DNA of 64,000 nt from Oscillospiraceae bacterium (GCA_021200565.1 JAJQGJ010000011.1:1-64000); one strand, 5' to 3'; positions 38,229 through 48,615 are shown, counted from the first letter of the stretch. The notes: generated by a model not told the origin, from the letters alone. Numbers and translations are program-made.

Positions 38229-38257
38229 ATTTATCTCTCCCTATCATTTCTAAAAAA

Positions 38258-38283
38258 TAAAGCCGACGGGTGGGTCGGCTTTT
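38258..38283 (-). terminator. Rho-independent terminator of the HU gene
   Basis: Minus strand AAAAGCCGACCCACCCGTCGGCTTTATTTTT. Confidence 0.7.
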
Positions 38284-38302
38284 CCACGAATTACGTGTAT
38301 TA

Positions 38303-38572
38303 TCAGACAGACTCCTTAAGAGCCTTTCCGGGCTTGAAAGCAGGTACCTTTCTGGCAGGGATCTCAATCTTCTCGCCGGTTCTGGGGTTGATGCCCTCTT
38401 TAGCCTGACGCTCTCTAACTTCAAATGTTCCGAAACCGATGAGAGAAACCTTCTCGCCTTCGGAAAGAGCCTCGGTGATTGCGGCAACTACTGCTGATAC
38501 AGCCTTTTCTGAATCCTTCTTGGAAAGACCTGACTTATCCGCAACCTTGCTTACTAATTCAACTTTTGTCAT
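38303..38572 (-). CDS. HU family DNA-binding protein
   Basis: [25 protein letters not shown]...[43 protein letters not shown]. Confidence 0.95.
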   Translation of the reverse strand: MTKVELVSKVADKSGLSKKDSEKAVSAVVAAITEALSEGEKVSLIGFGTFEVRERQAKEGINPRTGEKIEIPARKVPAFKPGKALKESV

Positions 38573-38705
38573 GATGACTTCCTCCGTAATTATTTCGCCC
38601 GGCAGATGCAGATCCATAAGCTACAACTGCCCCGCAAATGCGCCGGTAATAACCGACAAATCGATATGTATATCTTACACTGATTTTTTTAAAAATACAA
38701 GAGTT

Positions 38706-40394
38706 TTAATAAAAAAATTGCGAGCGGATTCGATTTTTGTAGGTTATGTCCAATAATTCTGCCATCAAAATGTAGGTTATTATAGCAAATATAACAGAAA
38801 TCATAAGTGAAACTGCTCCCGACAGATATAATAGGGCATACTTGTAGATATAAGTCGAGGAAAAGCAGGAAATTGCACCCAACAGGCTGGGTATGATGAC
38901 GGAATATGAAAGTTTTGGCTTAGTTCCCGTGAGCCGGTAGAGGGCAACTACCGACAAAATACACATAACGAAATATGAAACTACTGTAGCCATAGCTGCA
39001 CCAGAAAGTCCAGTCGGATTTCCTGGAATGAAAACCATGTTGAGAGCGAGCTTCAGAATAGCTCCGCCTAAGTTGATTTTCAGCGGAATATCCGTCCTCC
39101 CGAGAGCCTGAAGCATCGAGCAGGCTGACCCCAGGACTGTCATGAAAGCCGTCGAAGTTGCCAGGATTGCAAGCGGCTTCGCTGACACCGAAACCTCCGC
39201 CATGCGGGACGGAAAAATGAGGCTCAGAATCTCCTCCGAATAAAGGCAAAGCCCCATTCCAGCCGGAATCGAAATATACAGAGACAGGCACATCACTCTT
39301 CTTATCTCTTTCGAGACAGCCTCCTTGTTTCCCCTTGCATTGTTTTCTGAGACTGAAGGAAAGGCACTTCTCCCGAAAACTGCGCATAAAGACGGCGCAA
39401 GAGTGAAAATAGACATTGAAAGCCCGGTAAACGAGCCGTAAAGAAAGCTCGGCAAATCCTTAAGGCTCACTCCGCTTTCAATTACCTGAGCATATTCTGA
39501 AATATACAGCTCCGGATTCTTTCTCAAGCTGTTCCCGATGAGCATCACTATCGTCGACAAATCAATAGTCCCAAGAAGACTCGACACAACAGATGCAAGC
39601 GATATAGGTGCGCAAAGCTTCACAAGCCGCTTTATAATCTCAGCCTTTTCGGCTCTTTCCGGATTTTCGCAGATGATGCCTCTGTCTTTCCGAAATTTTC
39701 CAAAAAGAATAAGGCTCAGCATTCCCGATAGGTCAGCTGCCGTCGTTCCCAATACAGCAGCGCAGGAAATGACCGGCAACGCCACCTCAAGAGCTTCAGC
39801 TTCTGATGAACAGTACACACCGAAAACAGCCTGACCGGCTTCAAAAAGTCCTAAAGCATAGCTTCTCACCGCCATAGAAAGCCCGAGCCCGACGATAAGC
39901 TTGACTATTGCGTCAACCGTCTGCGAAACTGACGACGGCGTCATATCTCCTAAGTCCTCGTAGTAGCCTCTGAGAATCGCTGTGATGGTTCCTAAGAACA
40001 CGCAAGGGGAGATAGCCATGATTGAAAGCTTCGCTTCCGGAATTCCTATGAGTCTGTTTGCAATGAATTCCGAGAAGAGCAGAGGAATAAGAGTGAGAAT
40101 AAGCCCGGCAGCTCCGAAAAACCAGACCGAAAGCTTTCTTATAAGAAGCATCCGCCGTTTGTTTCCGAAAGCCGAGCTCTCCGAAACCATCTGCGCCACG
40201 GCAATAGAAAGGCTTCCGGCACACAGCGAATAAAGCGGCATGAAAACGGCATAAGCTCCCGAATAGTAGCCGATACCTGTTCCACCCAAAAGATTTGTAA
40301 GCGGAATCTTCAAAAGAAGCCCTGCAGCCCTCGAAATAACGACAGAGACTAAAAGCACTACCGAACCGGCAAGCGCAGTTTTTTTAGTGCTCAA
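38706..40394 (-). CDS. SpoVB/MurJ-like oligosaccharide flippase (MVF family)
   Basis: GSVVLLVSVVISRAAGLLLKIPLTNLLGGTGIGYYSGAYAVF; multi-TM. Confidence 0.85.
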   Translation of the reverse strand: MSTKKTALAGSVVLLVSVVISRAAGLLLKIPLTNLLGGTGIGYYSGAYAVFMPLYSLCAGSLSIAVAQMVSESSAFGNKRRMLLIRKLSVWFFGAAGLILTLIPLLFSEFIANRLIGIPEAKLSIMAISPCVFLGTITAILRGYYEDLGDMTPSSVSQTVDAIVKLIVGLGLSMAVRSYALGLFEAGQAVFGVYCSSEAEALEVALPVISCAAVLGTTAADLSGMLSLILFGKFRKDRGIICENPERAEKAEIIKRLVKLCAPISLASVVSSLLGTIDLSTIVMLIGNSLRKNPELYISEYAQVIESGVSLKDLPSFLYGSFTGLSMSIFTLAPSLCAVFGRSAFPSVSENNARGNKEAVSKEIRRVMCLSLYISIPAGMGLCLYSEEILSLIFPSRMAEVSVSAKPLAILATSTAFMTVLGSACSMLQALGRTDIPLKINLGGAILKLALNMVFIPGNPTGLSGAAMATVVSYFVMCILSVVALYRLTGTKPKLSYSVIIPSLLGAISCFSSTYIYKYALLYLSGAVSLMISVIFAIITYILMAELLDITYKNRIRSQFFY

Positions 40395-40454
40395 AATAAC
40401 ACCCTTTCTTCAAATAAGCTTTGTACAAGTTTATTTTCGGAAAGGGTGAGTTAT

Positions 40455-41219
40455 TCATGCCTTGGGCTTTCTCAGATAAGGTATGTAGAGAATTGTGATT
40501 ACAGCCGCTGCAGCAATAACTATTGCCAGGAAGTATAGCCGCCACTGATTTATATCTGTAAATGTCATCATCCAGTCCTGACTTCCTGTGACAAAGTAGT
40601 TTGTCGCAAAGTCCACGCTCACAAGCTCTCCGTCAATATACGTAGGAGAAGCGCAGAGTGAATTTATATAGATAGAAGAAAATCCAATAGCGTAGAAGAT
40701 TCCCATTGTTGTGGCATACTGCCGTCTTCCAAAGCGAGCCTCTCCCGACATCGGAATATACACGCCGAGGGTAACAAGCATCGTGTGGTAGAGGAAGAAC
40801 TGATACCCTAAGGGATGTGTAAAAGCCTGATCGGAAGTGATGCTGAAAGTGAATATCGTCGGAAGAAGGATGGCACCGATTGCACCTGCAATACATGTAG
40901 GGTACATAAACCCTAGAACCGTCTTTCTCAGCTTTTCGCTGCCTGTCAGCCTCGCTATGAAGATGAAGATAATCTGAATCGAACACAGGTTAAACGGAAG
41001 CTGGTTGAGCTCCAGATACGGCGTCATCATCGAACCGTCGCTTGACGGGACAAGCTTTATCATGCTCAATACTTTCGTAATCTCCGACAAAACAGCGATA
41101 ACGCAGCATACTGTCAGAACGTTTTTAAGCGGCGGTCTGTATTTTCTGAGAAAAACAATAGCGACTACAAACAGAACGACTGATATTCCTATCCATATAA
41201 AGTGATTGAGTGAGAACAT
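40455..41219 (-). CDS. YwaF/TMEM164-like membrane protein
   Basis: LNQLPFNLCSIQIIFIFIARLTGSEKLRKTVLGFMYPTCIAGAIGAILLP; multi-TM. Confidence 0.75.
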   Translation of the reverse strand: MFSLNHFIWIGISVVLFVVAIVFLRKYRPPLKNVLTVCCVIAVLSEITKVLSMIKLVPSSDGSMMTPYLELNQLPFNLCSIQIIFIFIARLTGSEKLRKTVLGFMYPTCIAGAIGAILLPTIFTFSITSDQAFTHPLGYQFFLYHTMLVTLGVYIPMSGEARFGRRQYATTMGIFYAIGFSSIYINSLCASPTYIDGELVSVDFATNYFVTGSQDWMMTFTDINQWRLYFLAIVIAAAAVITILYIPYLRKPKA

Positions 41220-41248
41220 TTGCGAGGATTCCTTTCAGTGCTGCGGGG

Positions 41249-43492
41249 TCAGAGGGTATACTGGTTCGGGTCTTCAAGATCTTTTGCGAATGGTCCTGCT
41301 GCCGGAAGAGTTTTTGTGCGGTACTTCGAGAGCTCCTTGGCTTTTTCTTCGGAGACGATAACCGCAGATTCAACATAGCTTCCTTTTGCTTTGAGAACCA
41401 TTGCCTGAACGCCGATGGTGTTCTTGGTGGTCTTCGGAAGAATCATTCCGGTATTGAAAAGTATTGCTCTTCCGTTGGTGGAACGGAGCATAACATCCGC
41501 ACCATCTCCGATGTCAAGAATTTCAACAAGCTCTTCCTTGTCGGAATAAGCATTCTGGAGCATCTTTCTGTTAGTCTTAGTCTGATAGGATTCAAGCGGC
41601 ACCTTTGCAACCTTGCCATTTTTATAGACAAACATGAGGCATCCGCTGTAATCCTGGGTCACAGCCATTCTTGTGACAGTCTCGCCCTCCGAGAATTTTA
41701 GAGTAACGGGAATGAAGTCGCCGAGTAGGCTCGCTTTAGAATCGCCAAATTGCGCAAGCTTCGCCTTATAGACGTTATGCATATTAGTGAAGAAGAGAAG
41801 CTCAGCAGAATTGGTTGTATCGAACTCCTGCATCATGACGTCATTCTCTTTTACCTTCTGCTCGCCGGACATCCTGAGCGACTGAGGCGTAATCTTCTTG
41901 AAGTATCCTTCACGTGTCAGGAACACCCTGCAGGGGTAATCCGCAACAGTTTTTTCTTCCTTTGGAAGCGGCTCGTCGGCGACATAGATAATCTCAGTTC
42001 TTCTCGGCTGACCGTACTTTTCGGCGACCTTCTTCAGCTCATCGATTATGATAAGCTTTATTTTTCTTTCAGAGCCCAGAATTCCGTTCAGCTCGTCAAT
42101 TTCAGCTTTCAGCTGTTCAACGTCAGCCAAGCGGTTCAGGATAAATTCCCGGTTTAAGTGCCTCAGCTTGATTTCAGCAACATATTCCGCCTGAATCTCA
42201 TCAATAGAGAATCCGATCATGAGGTTCGGAACAACATCCGACTCCTCCTCAGTTTCCCTTACAATCTTTATAGCCTTGTCGATGTCAAGAAGTATCTTTT
42301 CAAGACCTTCAAGGAGATGAAGCCTTTCCTGCTTCTTCTTGAGGTCAAAAGCAGTTCTTCTCTTGACGCAGCCTACACGGAACTTAATCCATTCTCTTAT
42401 GATGTCGTTGACGCCTAAGACCTTCGGATAGCCGTTGACCAGGATGTTGAAGTTCGCCGAATAGTTGTCCTGCAAAGGCGTTTTCTGATATAGCTTCTTC
42501 ATGAGAAGATCCGGGTCAGTTCCACGCTTGACGTCGATTGCAATCTTCAAGCCATCGAGGTCGGTTTCATCTCTGACATAAGCAATCTCCTTCATGCCGT
42601 TTTTGGCAAGGTCGATTACTTTCTCGATGATAGCTTCAACCGTCGTTGTTGGCGGAATCTCGGTTATCTCGATGCAGCCGGCTTCTTTGTCAAAGGTATA
42701 CTTGGCTCTTATCTTGACCGAGCCACGCCCGGTGTCGAAGATCTGTCTGAGCTTCTCCGGCTCGTTTATCATATATCCGCCGCCGGGGAAGTCGGGACCC
42801 TTCATAACTTCGAGCGCATCATAATCTGGATCCCTGATTATGTTGATAGTAGCCTCGCAGAGCTCTCTTAAGTTGAACGGACAGACAGAGCTCGCCATCG
42901 AAACGCCGATACCGACGTTTGAATTTACTAAGATAGAGGGGAATGTGACCGGCAGAAGCTCCGGCTCAAGCATCGTGTTGTCATAGTTCGGAACGAAGTT
43001 GACGGTGTCCTTGTCAATATCTCCGAAAAGCTCGTTGCAGATGGGATCCAGCTTCGCTTCTGTGTAACGTGAAGCGGCATAAGCCATGTCGCTCGAATAC
43101 GCCTTACCGAAGTTGCCTTTCGAATCTATATATGGGTGCAGAAGCGCCTCGTTGCCTCTGGCAAGTCTGACCATTGTCTCGTAAATAGCCTGGTCGCCGT
43201 GAGGATTAAGCTTCATCGTCTGACCGACAATGTTCGCAGATTTCGTCCTCGGACCAGTCAGAAGCCCCATTTTGTACATCGTGTAGAGAAGTTTTCTGTG
43301 AGAGGGCTTGAAGCCGTCAATTTCCGGGAAAGCTCTCGAAACGATGACGCTCATCGCATAGGGCATGTAGTTCTTTTCAAGCGTGACGGTTATAGGCTCG
43401 TCAACGACAGTTCCGGCACCGGCAATATAGGCGTCGTGCTGCCGCTCGGTCAGCTTGACCGGCTTGTCCGCCGGCTTTTTCTTTTTCGGCAT
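41249..43492 (-). CDS. Type IIA topoisomerase subunit A (topoisomerase IV/gyrase A-like)
   Basis: ALPEIDGFKPSHRKLLYTM; NPHGDQAIYETMVRLA; AASRYTEAKL active-site Tyr; KTPLQDNYSANFNILVNGYPK. Confidence 0.9.
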   Translation of the reverse strand: MPKKKKPADKPVKLTERQHDAYIAGAGTVVDEPITVTLEKNYMPYAMSVIVSRAFPEIDGFKPSHRKLLYTMYKMGLLTGPRTKSANIVGQTMKLNPHGDQAIYETMVRLARGNEALLHPYIDSKGNFGKAYSSDMAYAASRYTEAKLDPICNELFGDIDKDTVNFVPNYDNTMLEPELLPVTFPSILVNSNVGIGVSMASSVCPFNLRELCEATINIIRDPDYDALEVMKGPDFPGGGYMINEPEKLRQIFDTGRGSVKIRAKYTFDKEAGCIEITEIPPTTTVEAIIEKVIDLAKNGMKEIAYVRDETDLDGLKIAIDVKRGTDPDLLMKKLYQKTPLQDNYSANFNILVNGYPKVLGVNDIIREWIKFRVGCVKRRTAFDLKKKQERLHLLEGLEKILLDIDKAIKIVRETEEESDVVPNLMIGFSIDEIQAEYVAEIKLRHLNREFILNRLADVEQLKAEIDELNGILGSERKIKLIIIDELKKVAEKYGQPRRTEIIYVADEPLPKEEKTVADYPCRVFLTREGYFKKITPQSLRMSGEQKVKENDVMMQEFDTTNSAELLFFTNMHNVYKAKLAQFGDSKASLLGDFIPVTLKFSEGETVTRMAVTQDYSGCLMFVYKNGKVAKVPLESYQTKTNRKMLQNAYSDKEELVEILDIGDGADVMLRSTNGRAILFNTGMILPKTTKNTIGVQAMVLKAKGSYVESAVIVSEEKAKELSKYRTKTLPAAGPFAKDLEDPNQYTL

Positions 43493-43504
43493 ATTTTCAC
43501 CCCT

Positions 43505-45484
43505 TTAGCTGATGTCCGCCATCTCGAGATAGTCGTGACCATTGTTGTTGATGAACTCTTTTCTTGCAGGCAGGTTGTCGCCCAAAAGCATGTCAAACAT
43601 AAACTTTGTATGCTCAGCTTCGTCAGGCGAAACCTGAATAAGCCGCCTTGTTTCCGGATTCATAGTCGTCAGCGACATCATGTCCGGTTCGTTTTCACCA
43701 AGTCCTTTCGAGCGCTGGATGGTGAATTTCTTGTCGCCTATCATGTTCATGATTTCCGTTCTCTCGCTCTCGTCATAGGCGAAATAGGTTCTGTCTTTCG
43801 TGTTGATTTCATAAAGCGGAGACTCCGCAATGAAGACATAGCCTTTCTCGATGAGGGTAGGGCAGAGGGTATAGATCATTGTAAGAACAAGCGTCCTTAT
43901 CTGGAAGCCGTCATAGTCGGCATCGGTGCATATTATAACCTTATTCCACCGGAGATTATTTATGTTGAACGACGAAAGCTCCTTATTCTTTGCACTCTTT
44001 ATCTCAACGCCGCAGCCTAAAACTTTCATGAGGTCGGTTATAATCTCGCTCTCGAAAATCTTGTTGTAGCTGGCTTTGAGGCAATTAAGAATTTTGCCTC
44101 GGATTGGTATAACAGCCTGAAACTCCGCATTTCTTGCGAGCTTTACAGAGCCCAATGCCGAATCGCCCTCAACGATGTAGAGCTCACGCTTCGAAATGTC
44201 CTTGGTTCTGCAATCGACAAACTTCTTGACCATGTTCGCCATGTCAAGCTTTTCGGCGTAGAGCTTTTTCGTGTTGATTCTCGTCTTCTCTGCGCTCTCA
44301 CGGGAACGCTTGTTGATAAGGATCTGATCGCATATCTTCCCGGCATCGTCCGGCTTCTCGATGAAGTAAACCTCAAGCTGATGCTTTAAAAACGCAACAG
44401 CCGCATCGTAGATAAATCGGTTGTTGATAGCTTTCTTGGTCTGGTTCTCATATGAAGTCTGAGTCGAAAACGAGCTCGAAACCATAACAAGGCAGTCCTC
44501 AATGTCGGTGAACTGGATCTTCGCTTCGTTCTTGAGGTATTTGTTGTTTGCTTTAAGATAGCTGTCGATGTATGAGGTGAAAGCCTGTCTGACAGCCTTC
44601 TCGGTCGAACCGCCATATTCAAGAAAGCTCGAATTGTGGAAGTATTCAGCCTGTTTTATCGTTTTCGAAAAAGCGAAAGCAAAGTTATATTTAACCTTGT
44701 ATTCGTTCATGTCCTCTCTGTCCTTGCCCTTTCGCTCAGCGGTCCAGAGCTGCGGTTGCGTGAGAGCCTCATCCCCGACAATCTCGGCGACGTAGTCAAG
44801 GATTCCGTTTTCATAGAGATATTCTTCCTGAGTGAAGCCTCCGTCCTCATCCTGATACCGAAGTACAAAGGTGATACCCGGGTTGACAATAGACTGCTTC
44901 TTGAGAACGTCGGTGAAATACTCTTTTTCGATGGCAATGTCGGTGAAGACATCAAGGTCTGGCTTCCAACGGGTCTTTGTGCCGGTTTTGCGGGTAGAGA
45001 CCATTTCTTTTTTCAGCCCACCGATATTTTCGCCCTTTTCAAAGTGCAGATTATATCTGTAGCCGTCCCTCAGGACCTCGACATCCATATATTCGGAAGA
45101 ATACTGCGTGGCGCAGGCTCCCAAGCCATTAAGACCCAAAGAATATTCATAATTTTCGCCGGAGACGTTGTCATACTTTCCACCGGCATAAAGCTCGCAA
45201 TAGACAAGCTCCCAGTTGTAGCGGTTCTCGCTCTTGTTGAAGTCAACCGGGCAGCCTCTGCCCATGTCCTCAACCTCAATCGAGAAGTCGTTATACCTGG
45301 TGACGATAATCTTCGAGCCATAGCCCTCTCTCGCTTCGTCTATCGAGTTCGAAATAATTTCAAAAACAGAGTGCTTGCACCCCTCCAGCCCATCCGAGCC
45401 GAAGATGACAGCGGGTCTTTTCCTGACTCTGTCCGCTCCCTTCAGAGAGCGAATCGCTTCATTTCCGTAATCCTTCTTAGGCAT
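43505..45484 (-). CDS. Type IIA topoisomerase subunit B (topoisomerase IV/gyrase B-like)
   Basis: RKRPAVIFGSDGLEGCKHSVFEIISNSIDEAREGYG; YIVEGDSALGSVKLARNAEFQAVIPIRGKILN; IICTDADYDGFQI. Confidence 0.9.
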   Translation of the reverse strand: MPKKDYGNEAIRSLKGADRVRKRPAVIFGSDGLEGCKHSVFEIISNSIDEAREGYGSKIIVTRYNDFSIEVEDMGRGCPVDFNKSENRYNWELVYCELYAGGKYDNVSGENYEYSLGLNGLGACATQYSSEYMDVEVLRDGYRYNLHFEKGENIGGLKKEMVSTRKTGTKTRWKPDLDVFTDIAIEKEYFTDVLKKQSIVNPGITFVLRYQDEDGGFTQEEYLYENGILDYVAEIVGDEALTQPQLWTAERKGKDREDMNEYKVKYNFAFAFSKTIKQAEYFHNSSFLEYGGSTEKAVRQAFTSYIDSYLKANNKYLKNEAKIQFTDIEDCLVMVSSSFSTQTSYENQTKKAINNRFIYDAAVAFLKHQLEVYFIEKPDDAGKICDQILINKRSRESAEKTRINTKKLYAEKLDMANMVKKFVDCRTKDISKRELYIVEGDSALGSVKLARNAEFQAVIPIRGKILNCLKASYNKIFESEIITDLMKVLGCGVEIKSAKNKELSSFNINNLRWNKVIICTDADYDGFQIRTLVLTMIYTLCPTLIEKGYVFIAESPLYEINTKDRTYFAYDESERTEIMNMIGDKKFTIQRSKGLGENEPDMMSLTTMNPETRRLIQVSPDEAEHTKFMFDMLLGDNLPARKEFINNNGHDYLEMADIS

Positions 45485-45607
45485 TATATCCCTCCGCAAA
45501 TCTTGCGTGAAATTCACATATTGAGCACAATATATAGATATTATAGCACAACGAATTTTAAAGTGCAATAGTTAGTTTAGTGGCTAGTAGGAAGTGAGGG
45601 AGAATGA

Positions 45608-45697
45608 AAAAGGCTCCCCTGTCAAGGGGAGCTGTCACAAAGCGACTGAGGGGTGTGCGAGCCCATAGGGCGAGCACGTCGCCGCAAAGTGGCGACA
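45608..45697. repeat. Dispersed palindromic repeat, copy f
   Basis: AAAAAGGCTCCCCTGTCAAGGGGAGCTGTCACAAAGCGACTGAGGGGTGTGCGAGCC. Confidence 0.7.
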
Positions 45698-45698
45698 A

Positions 45699-45809
45699 GT
45701 AGGGGCGGATATTATCCGCCCGCTGTTTCTTGCCGATAGTTTTCGGGCGGATATTATCCGCCCGCTGTTTCTTGCCAATGGTTTTCGGGCGGATAATATC
45801 CGCCCCTAC
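45699..45809. repeat. MITE-like element: 23-bp perfect terminal inverted repeats and three phased palindromes
   Basis: GTAGGGGCGGATATTATCCGCCC (45699-45721) and its exact reverse complement (45787-45809); middle palindrome 45745-45763; 42-bp period with TTTCTTGCC linkers. Confidence 0.75.
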
Positions 45810-45810
45810 A

Positions 45811-47769
45811 TCAGCCTGTGATCACAATCTTCGTCAGCACCCCATATTCCACCGTCAGCGTCACCGTTCCGTAATCGCTCTTGATGGTGATAACGCAGTC
45901 ATCAGCCAGGTTCTGACCTGATACAGCTGTTGATGAGGTGGAAAGCTTCTCTTTGACCGTGGCAAGACTATCTCCGACTGAAATGCCTCTGAACTGGATG
46001 CCAAGCGGGCAGCCGGAGCTTGTAATCTCAATCTCCGTTACTCCGCCCGTGAACGGCGTGTCAGAGGAGAAGGTGAGGTGCCCTCCGACAAACATCGCAG
46101 TGGATGTGCCGTCGCCGATAGCCTCTCCGGTCATGGAGTTCTCATAAAGCACTCCCAGCCTCTCAGCGGTTGCACTGTCGTTCATGGAGATGGTTTCTCC
46201 GGCGGCAGTCAGGCTGAAGTAGCTCGTCGAGGAGCCGGCATTGATGCTCAGGGTCGACTTAGCCTCGCTTGTCGTCTCCTCTTCAGCTGTGTCCTCGGTT
46301 GAAGTCACCGAGGCGAACACGCTGTATGATGCAAGACCCATGCTGTACTGAGAAATCTTTTCAAGGTCGGCAAGGTTGTATCCCTCGCCGGTCACTTTTC
46401 GCCTGATGTATCTCGTCAGCTCTCTTGCAGACGCCTTGTGGACGTATATTGCCGGGTTGTTGGCGGTAGTGGTGTAGTACTCTCTCTCACTGTCAAGGAT
46501 TCCCATGTCGGTGCTTCCGGGGTTGACATTTTCATAAACCCTGTGGTAGGCGATGTCGACGCCGTTGAGAGTATATGCATCATAGATGAGCTCGTCAACA
46601 ACCGTTATGCAGCCGTTCTCACCGAGCATGAGCGACACGATGAGGTCATCTCCTGTCTCATAGGTCGGCATGCCTTCAATCTGGTAATCATCGGTTCCTC
46701 TGATCCAGACATAGATGTCGATGTCGCAGGAAACAGCGCCAAGGTAGTCGTAGCTGATATTCGCACTGTAGAGAGTGTAGCCGCCGGATGTCGGTGCCGG
46801 AACGCCCGAAGCGCCAGGAGTGCCGGTTATCGTAATCCACACGAGGCTTACGCCTATCGTCTCAGATTCGTCTCCCATCTGGTTGTAGAGAACGTCGTAG
46901 AAGTTCGAAGCTGTTCCGTAATCAGTTGTGATTGAGGGAAGTGAGCTTGATGAATAGGAGGAAGTGGAAGAAGTGGAGGTATCCTCAACCGGAGACTCAG
47001 TTTCGGCGCTTTCAACCGGTATTTCTATATTCAGTCCGCTCTCGCCGCTCTCAACCGATTCGTCGTTTTCTTCCTCATATTCCGTTTCAGATTCCGCCGC
47101 TCCATAGTCGTTAGGACCTGCATCAAGTGACAGTGCCGAGAAGCTCGTGTAGATGCTTGCAGTGTTGGAGGCGCTGGTGTTGCTTCCGCCAAGGACATAA
47201 TCCTCTGTGTTGTAATCTCCGTCGTAGTCGCTGGGAGAGGAGCTGCTTGCGGGATTTGCCGTGAGTATTGCATCCGAATCTTCGACAGGAGCCTCGTCCT
47301 CAGCATCAAATTCGCTTTCGACAATAGCATCCTCTTCTTCTGTGACCTCCAATTCGTCATCCCACAGCTCGCCGAACTCGCCTTCCTCAACCGGATCCTC
47401 TTCGGTGGTTTCAAGCTCTTCCGATTCGTCTATGGACATGGTGTCATACGACTCCTCAGAAGTTGCAGAATCTGAGCTTCTTGCCGTTGTCGAGAACACG
47501 CTCGACATGATGGACGCACCGCCGACAATCGACACAGCAGCGACCAGGCATGCCGCAATCGCAACATAGCGGTAAATCTTCATCTGCTTGTAGATTTTGC
47601 CCGATTTCGTCTCCTGAATCTCAGGAGCATTTTCCTCTTCGGTGTCCGAAGCCTTGTCAAGACCAGCTTCGGCTATACACTGTTCCTTGAGCTTAGCCTT
47701 AAAATCATCGCTGAGAGTAAGGCGGCTTAATTCACTTTTGTAGTCTTCAGATAATTTCATCTTCGCCAA
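45811..47769 (-). CDS. Large membrane anti-sigma-like protein
   Basis: Cytoplasmic N-term, single TM (YVAIAACLVAAVSIVGGASI), long acidic Ser/Glu linker and extracellular domain; start overlaps ECF sigma stop. Confidence 0.65.
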   Translation of the reverse strand: MAKMKLSEDYKSELSRLTLSDDFKAKLKEQCIAEAGLDKASDTEEENAPEIQETKSGKIYKQMKIYRYVAIAACLVAAVSIVGGASIMSSVFSTTARSSDSATSEESYDTMSIDESEELETTEEDPVEEGEFGELWDDELEVTEEEDAIVESEFDAEDEAPVEDSDAILTANPASSSSPSDYDGDYNTEDYVLGGSNTSASNTASIYTSFSALSLDAGPNDYGAAESETEYEEENDESVESGESGLNIEIPVESAETESPVEDTSTSSTSSYSSSSLPSITTDYGTASNFYDVLYNQMGDESETIGVSLVWITITGTPGASGVPAPTSGGYTLYSANISYDYLGAVSCDIDIYVWIRGTDDYQIEGMPTYETGDDLIVSLMLGENGCITVVDELIYDAYTLNGVDIAYHRVYENVNPGSTDMGILDSEREYYTTTANNPAIYVHKASARELTRYIRRKVTGEGYNLADLEKISQYSMGLASYSVFASVTSTEDTAEEETTSEAKSTLSINAGSSTSYFSLTAAGETISMNDSATAERLGVLYENSMTGEAIGDGTSTAMFVGGHLTFSSDTPFTGGVTEIEITSSGCPLGIQFRGISVGDSLATVKEKLSTSSTAVSGQNLADDCVITIKSDYGTVTLTVEYGVLTKIVITG

Positions 47770-48247
47770 ACTCTCCTTTCAGCATTTCGCCAAGTTTTTT
47801 TCTTCCACGCATGAGAAGAGAAAGCACCGTGTTCTGGTTGGTACCTGTTATCTCTGCAATCTCTTTGGTGGGGTAGCCTTCAAAGTAGTAGAGGTAGATA
47901 GCGGTCCGGTGTTTTTCCGGAAGCTCTCTCACTGCGCTCAGAACCGAACCCTCATGAGCATATTCGTCTGTCACGGGAATAGTCTCCGACAGTTCAACGC
48001 TCGGATGAGTGTAGGCTTTTCTGTTGTAGTTTTTGCACATATTGATTGTTACCCTAAGAATCCATGCCTTTTCATGCTCCTCCGATTCAAAATCGGGGAG
48101 TGAGCGGCATAGCTTCAGAAATACCTCCTGTGTGATGTCTTCGGCATAGTGGGTGTCAGCAAGCGCATGAAACGCCGTCCGATATACCATATCCGAATAT
48201 TTATCGACCACGGAAGCTATGTAGACATTTACATCCTTCTTAGCCAT
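47747..48247 (-). CDS. ECF-type RNA polymerase sigma factor
   Basis: YSDMVYRTAFHALADTHYAEDITQEVFLKLCRSL; LPEKHRTAIYLYYFEGYPTKEIAEITGTNQNTVLSLLMRGRKKL. Confidence 0.9.
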   Translation of the reverse strand: MAKKDVNVYIASVVDKYSDMVYRTAFHALADTHYAEDITQEVFLKLCRSLPDFESEEHEKAWILRVTINMCKNYNRKAYTHPSVELSETIPVTDEYAHEGSVLSAVRELPEKHRTAIYLYYFEGYPTKEIAEITGTNQNTVLSLLMRGRKKLGEMLKGEFGEDEII

Positions 48248-48550
48248 GATCTTTTTTTCTGATACCGCATCTGGAAAGCTTAAGCAGCAAATTCCTCTGC
48301 GGCAAGAACTCCTTTCATATATGTGATCGCACTCTCGAATCATGTTTTCAATACTAATACACATCAGAGTGGCGGATTATTGCATCCATACAAAATATTT
48401 TATCAGAAATTTTCGAAATGTAAACCCATTTTCTTCGAATAGCCGAGATTTTTTTCTTATCTGACATAAAAATTTTGCAAAAAACAGTCCAAAAGAGTGC
48501 TTATTTCGAGCTTTTTTTCGAAAATTAGTACTTTTTTCGTCTTATATGTA

Positions 48551-48579
48551 TTGACAAAAAACAAAAAATATGAGATGAT
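48551..48579 (+). promoter_or_regulatory. Weak sigma70-like promoter for the argC-like gene
   Basis: TTGACA - 17 nt - GATGAT. Confidence 0.4.
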
Positions 48580-48615
48580 ATCTGTGTGCAACTCTAAATC
48601 AAGGAAGTGTAAACC

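Noticed and set aside
43136-44020. 294-aa plus-strand ORF and 44636..45571 311-aa plus-strand ORF
   Set aside because: Antisense to the clearly coding topoisomerase subunits; no RBS or family resemblance.
45699-45809. Mini CRISPR-like array (three palindromes)
   Set aside because: Linkers are nearly identical rather than unique, the outer copies form inverted repeats, and no cas genes are present.
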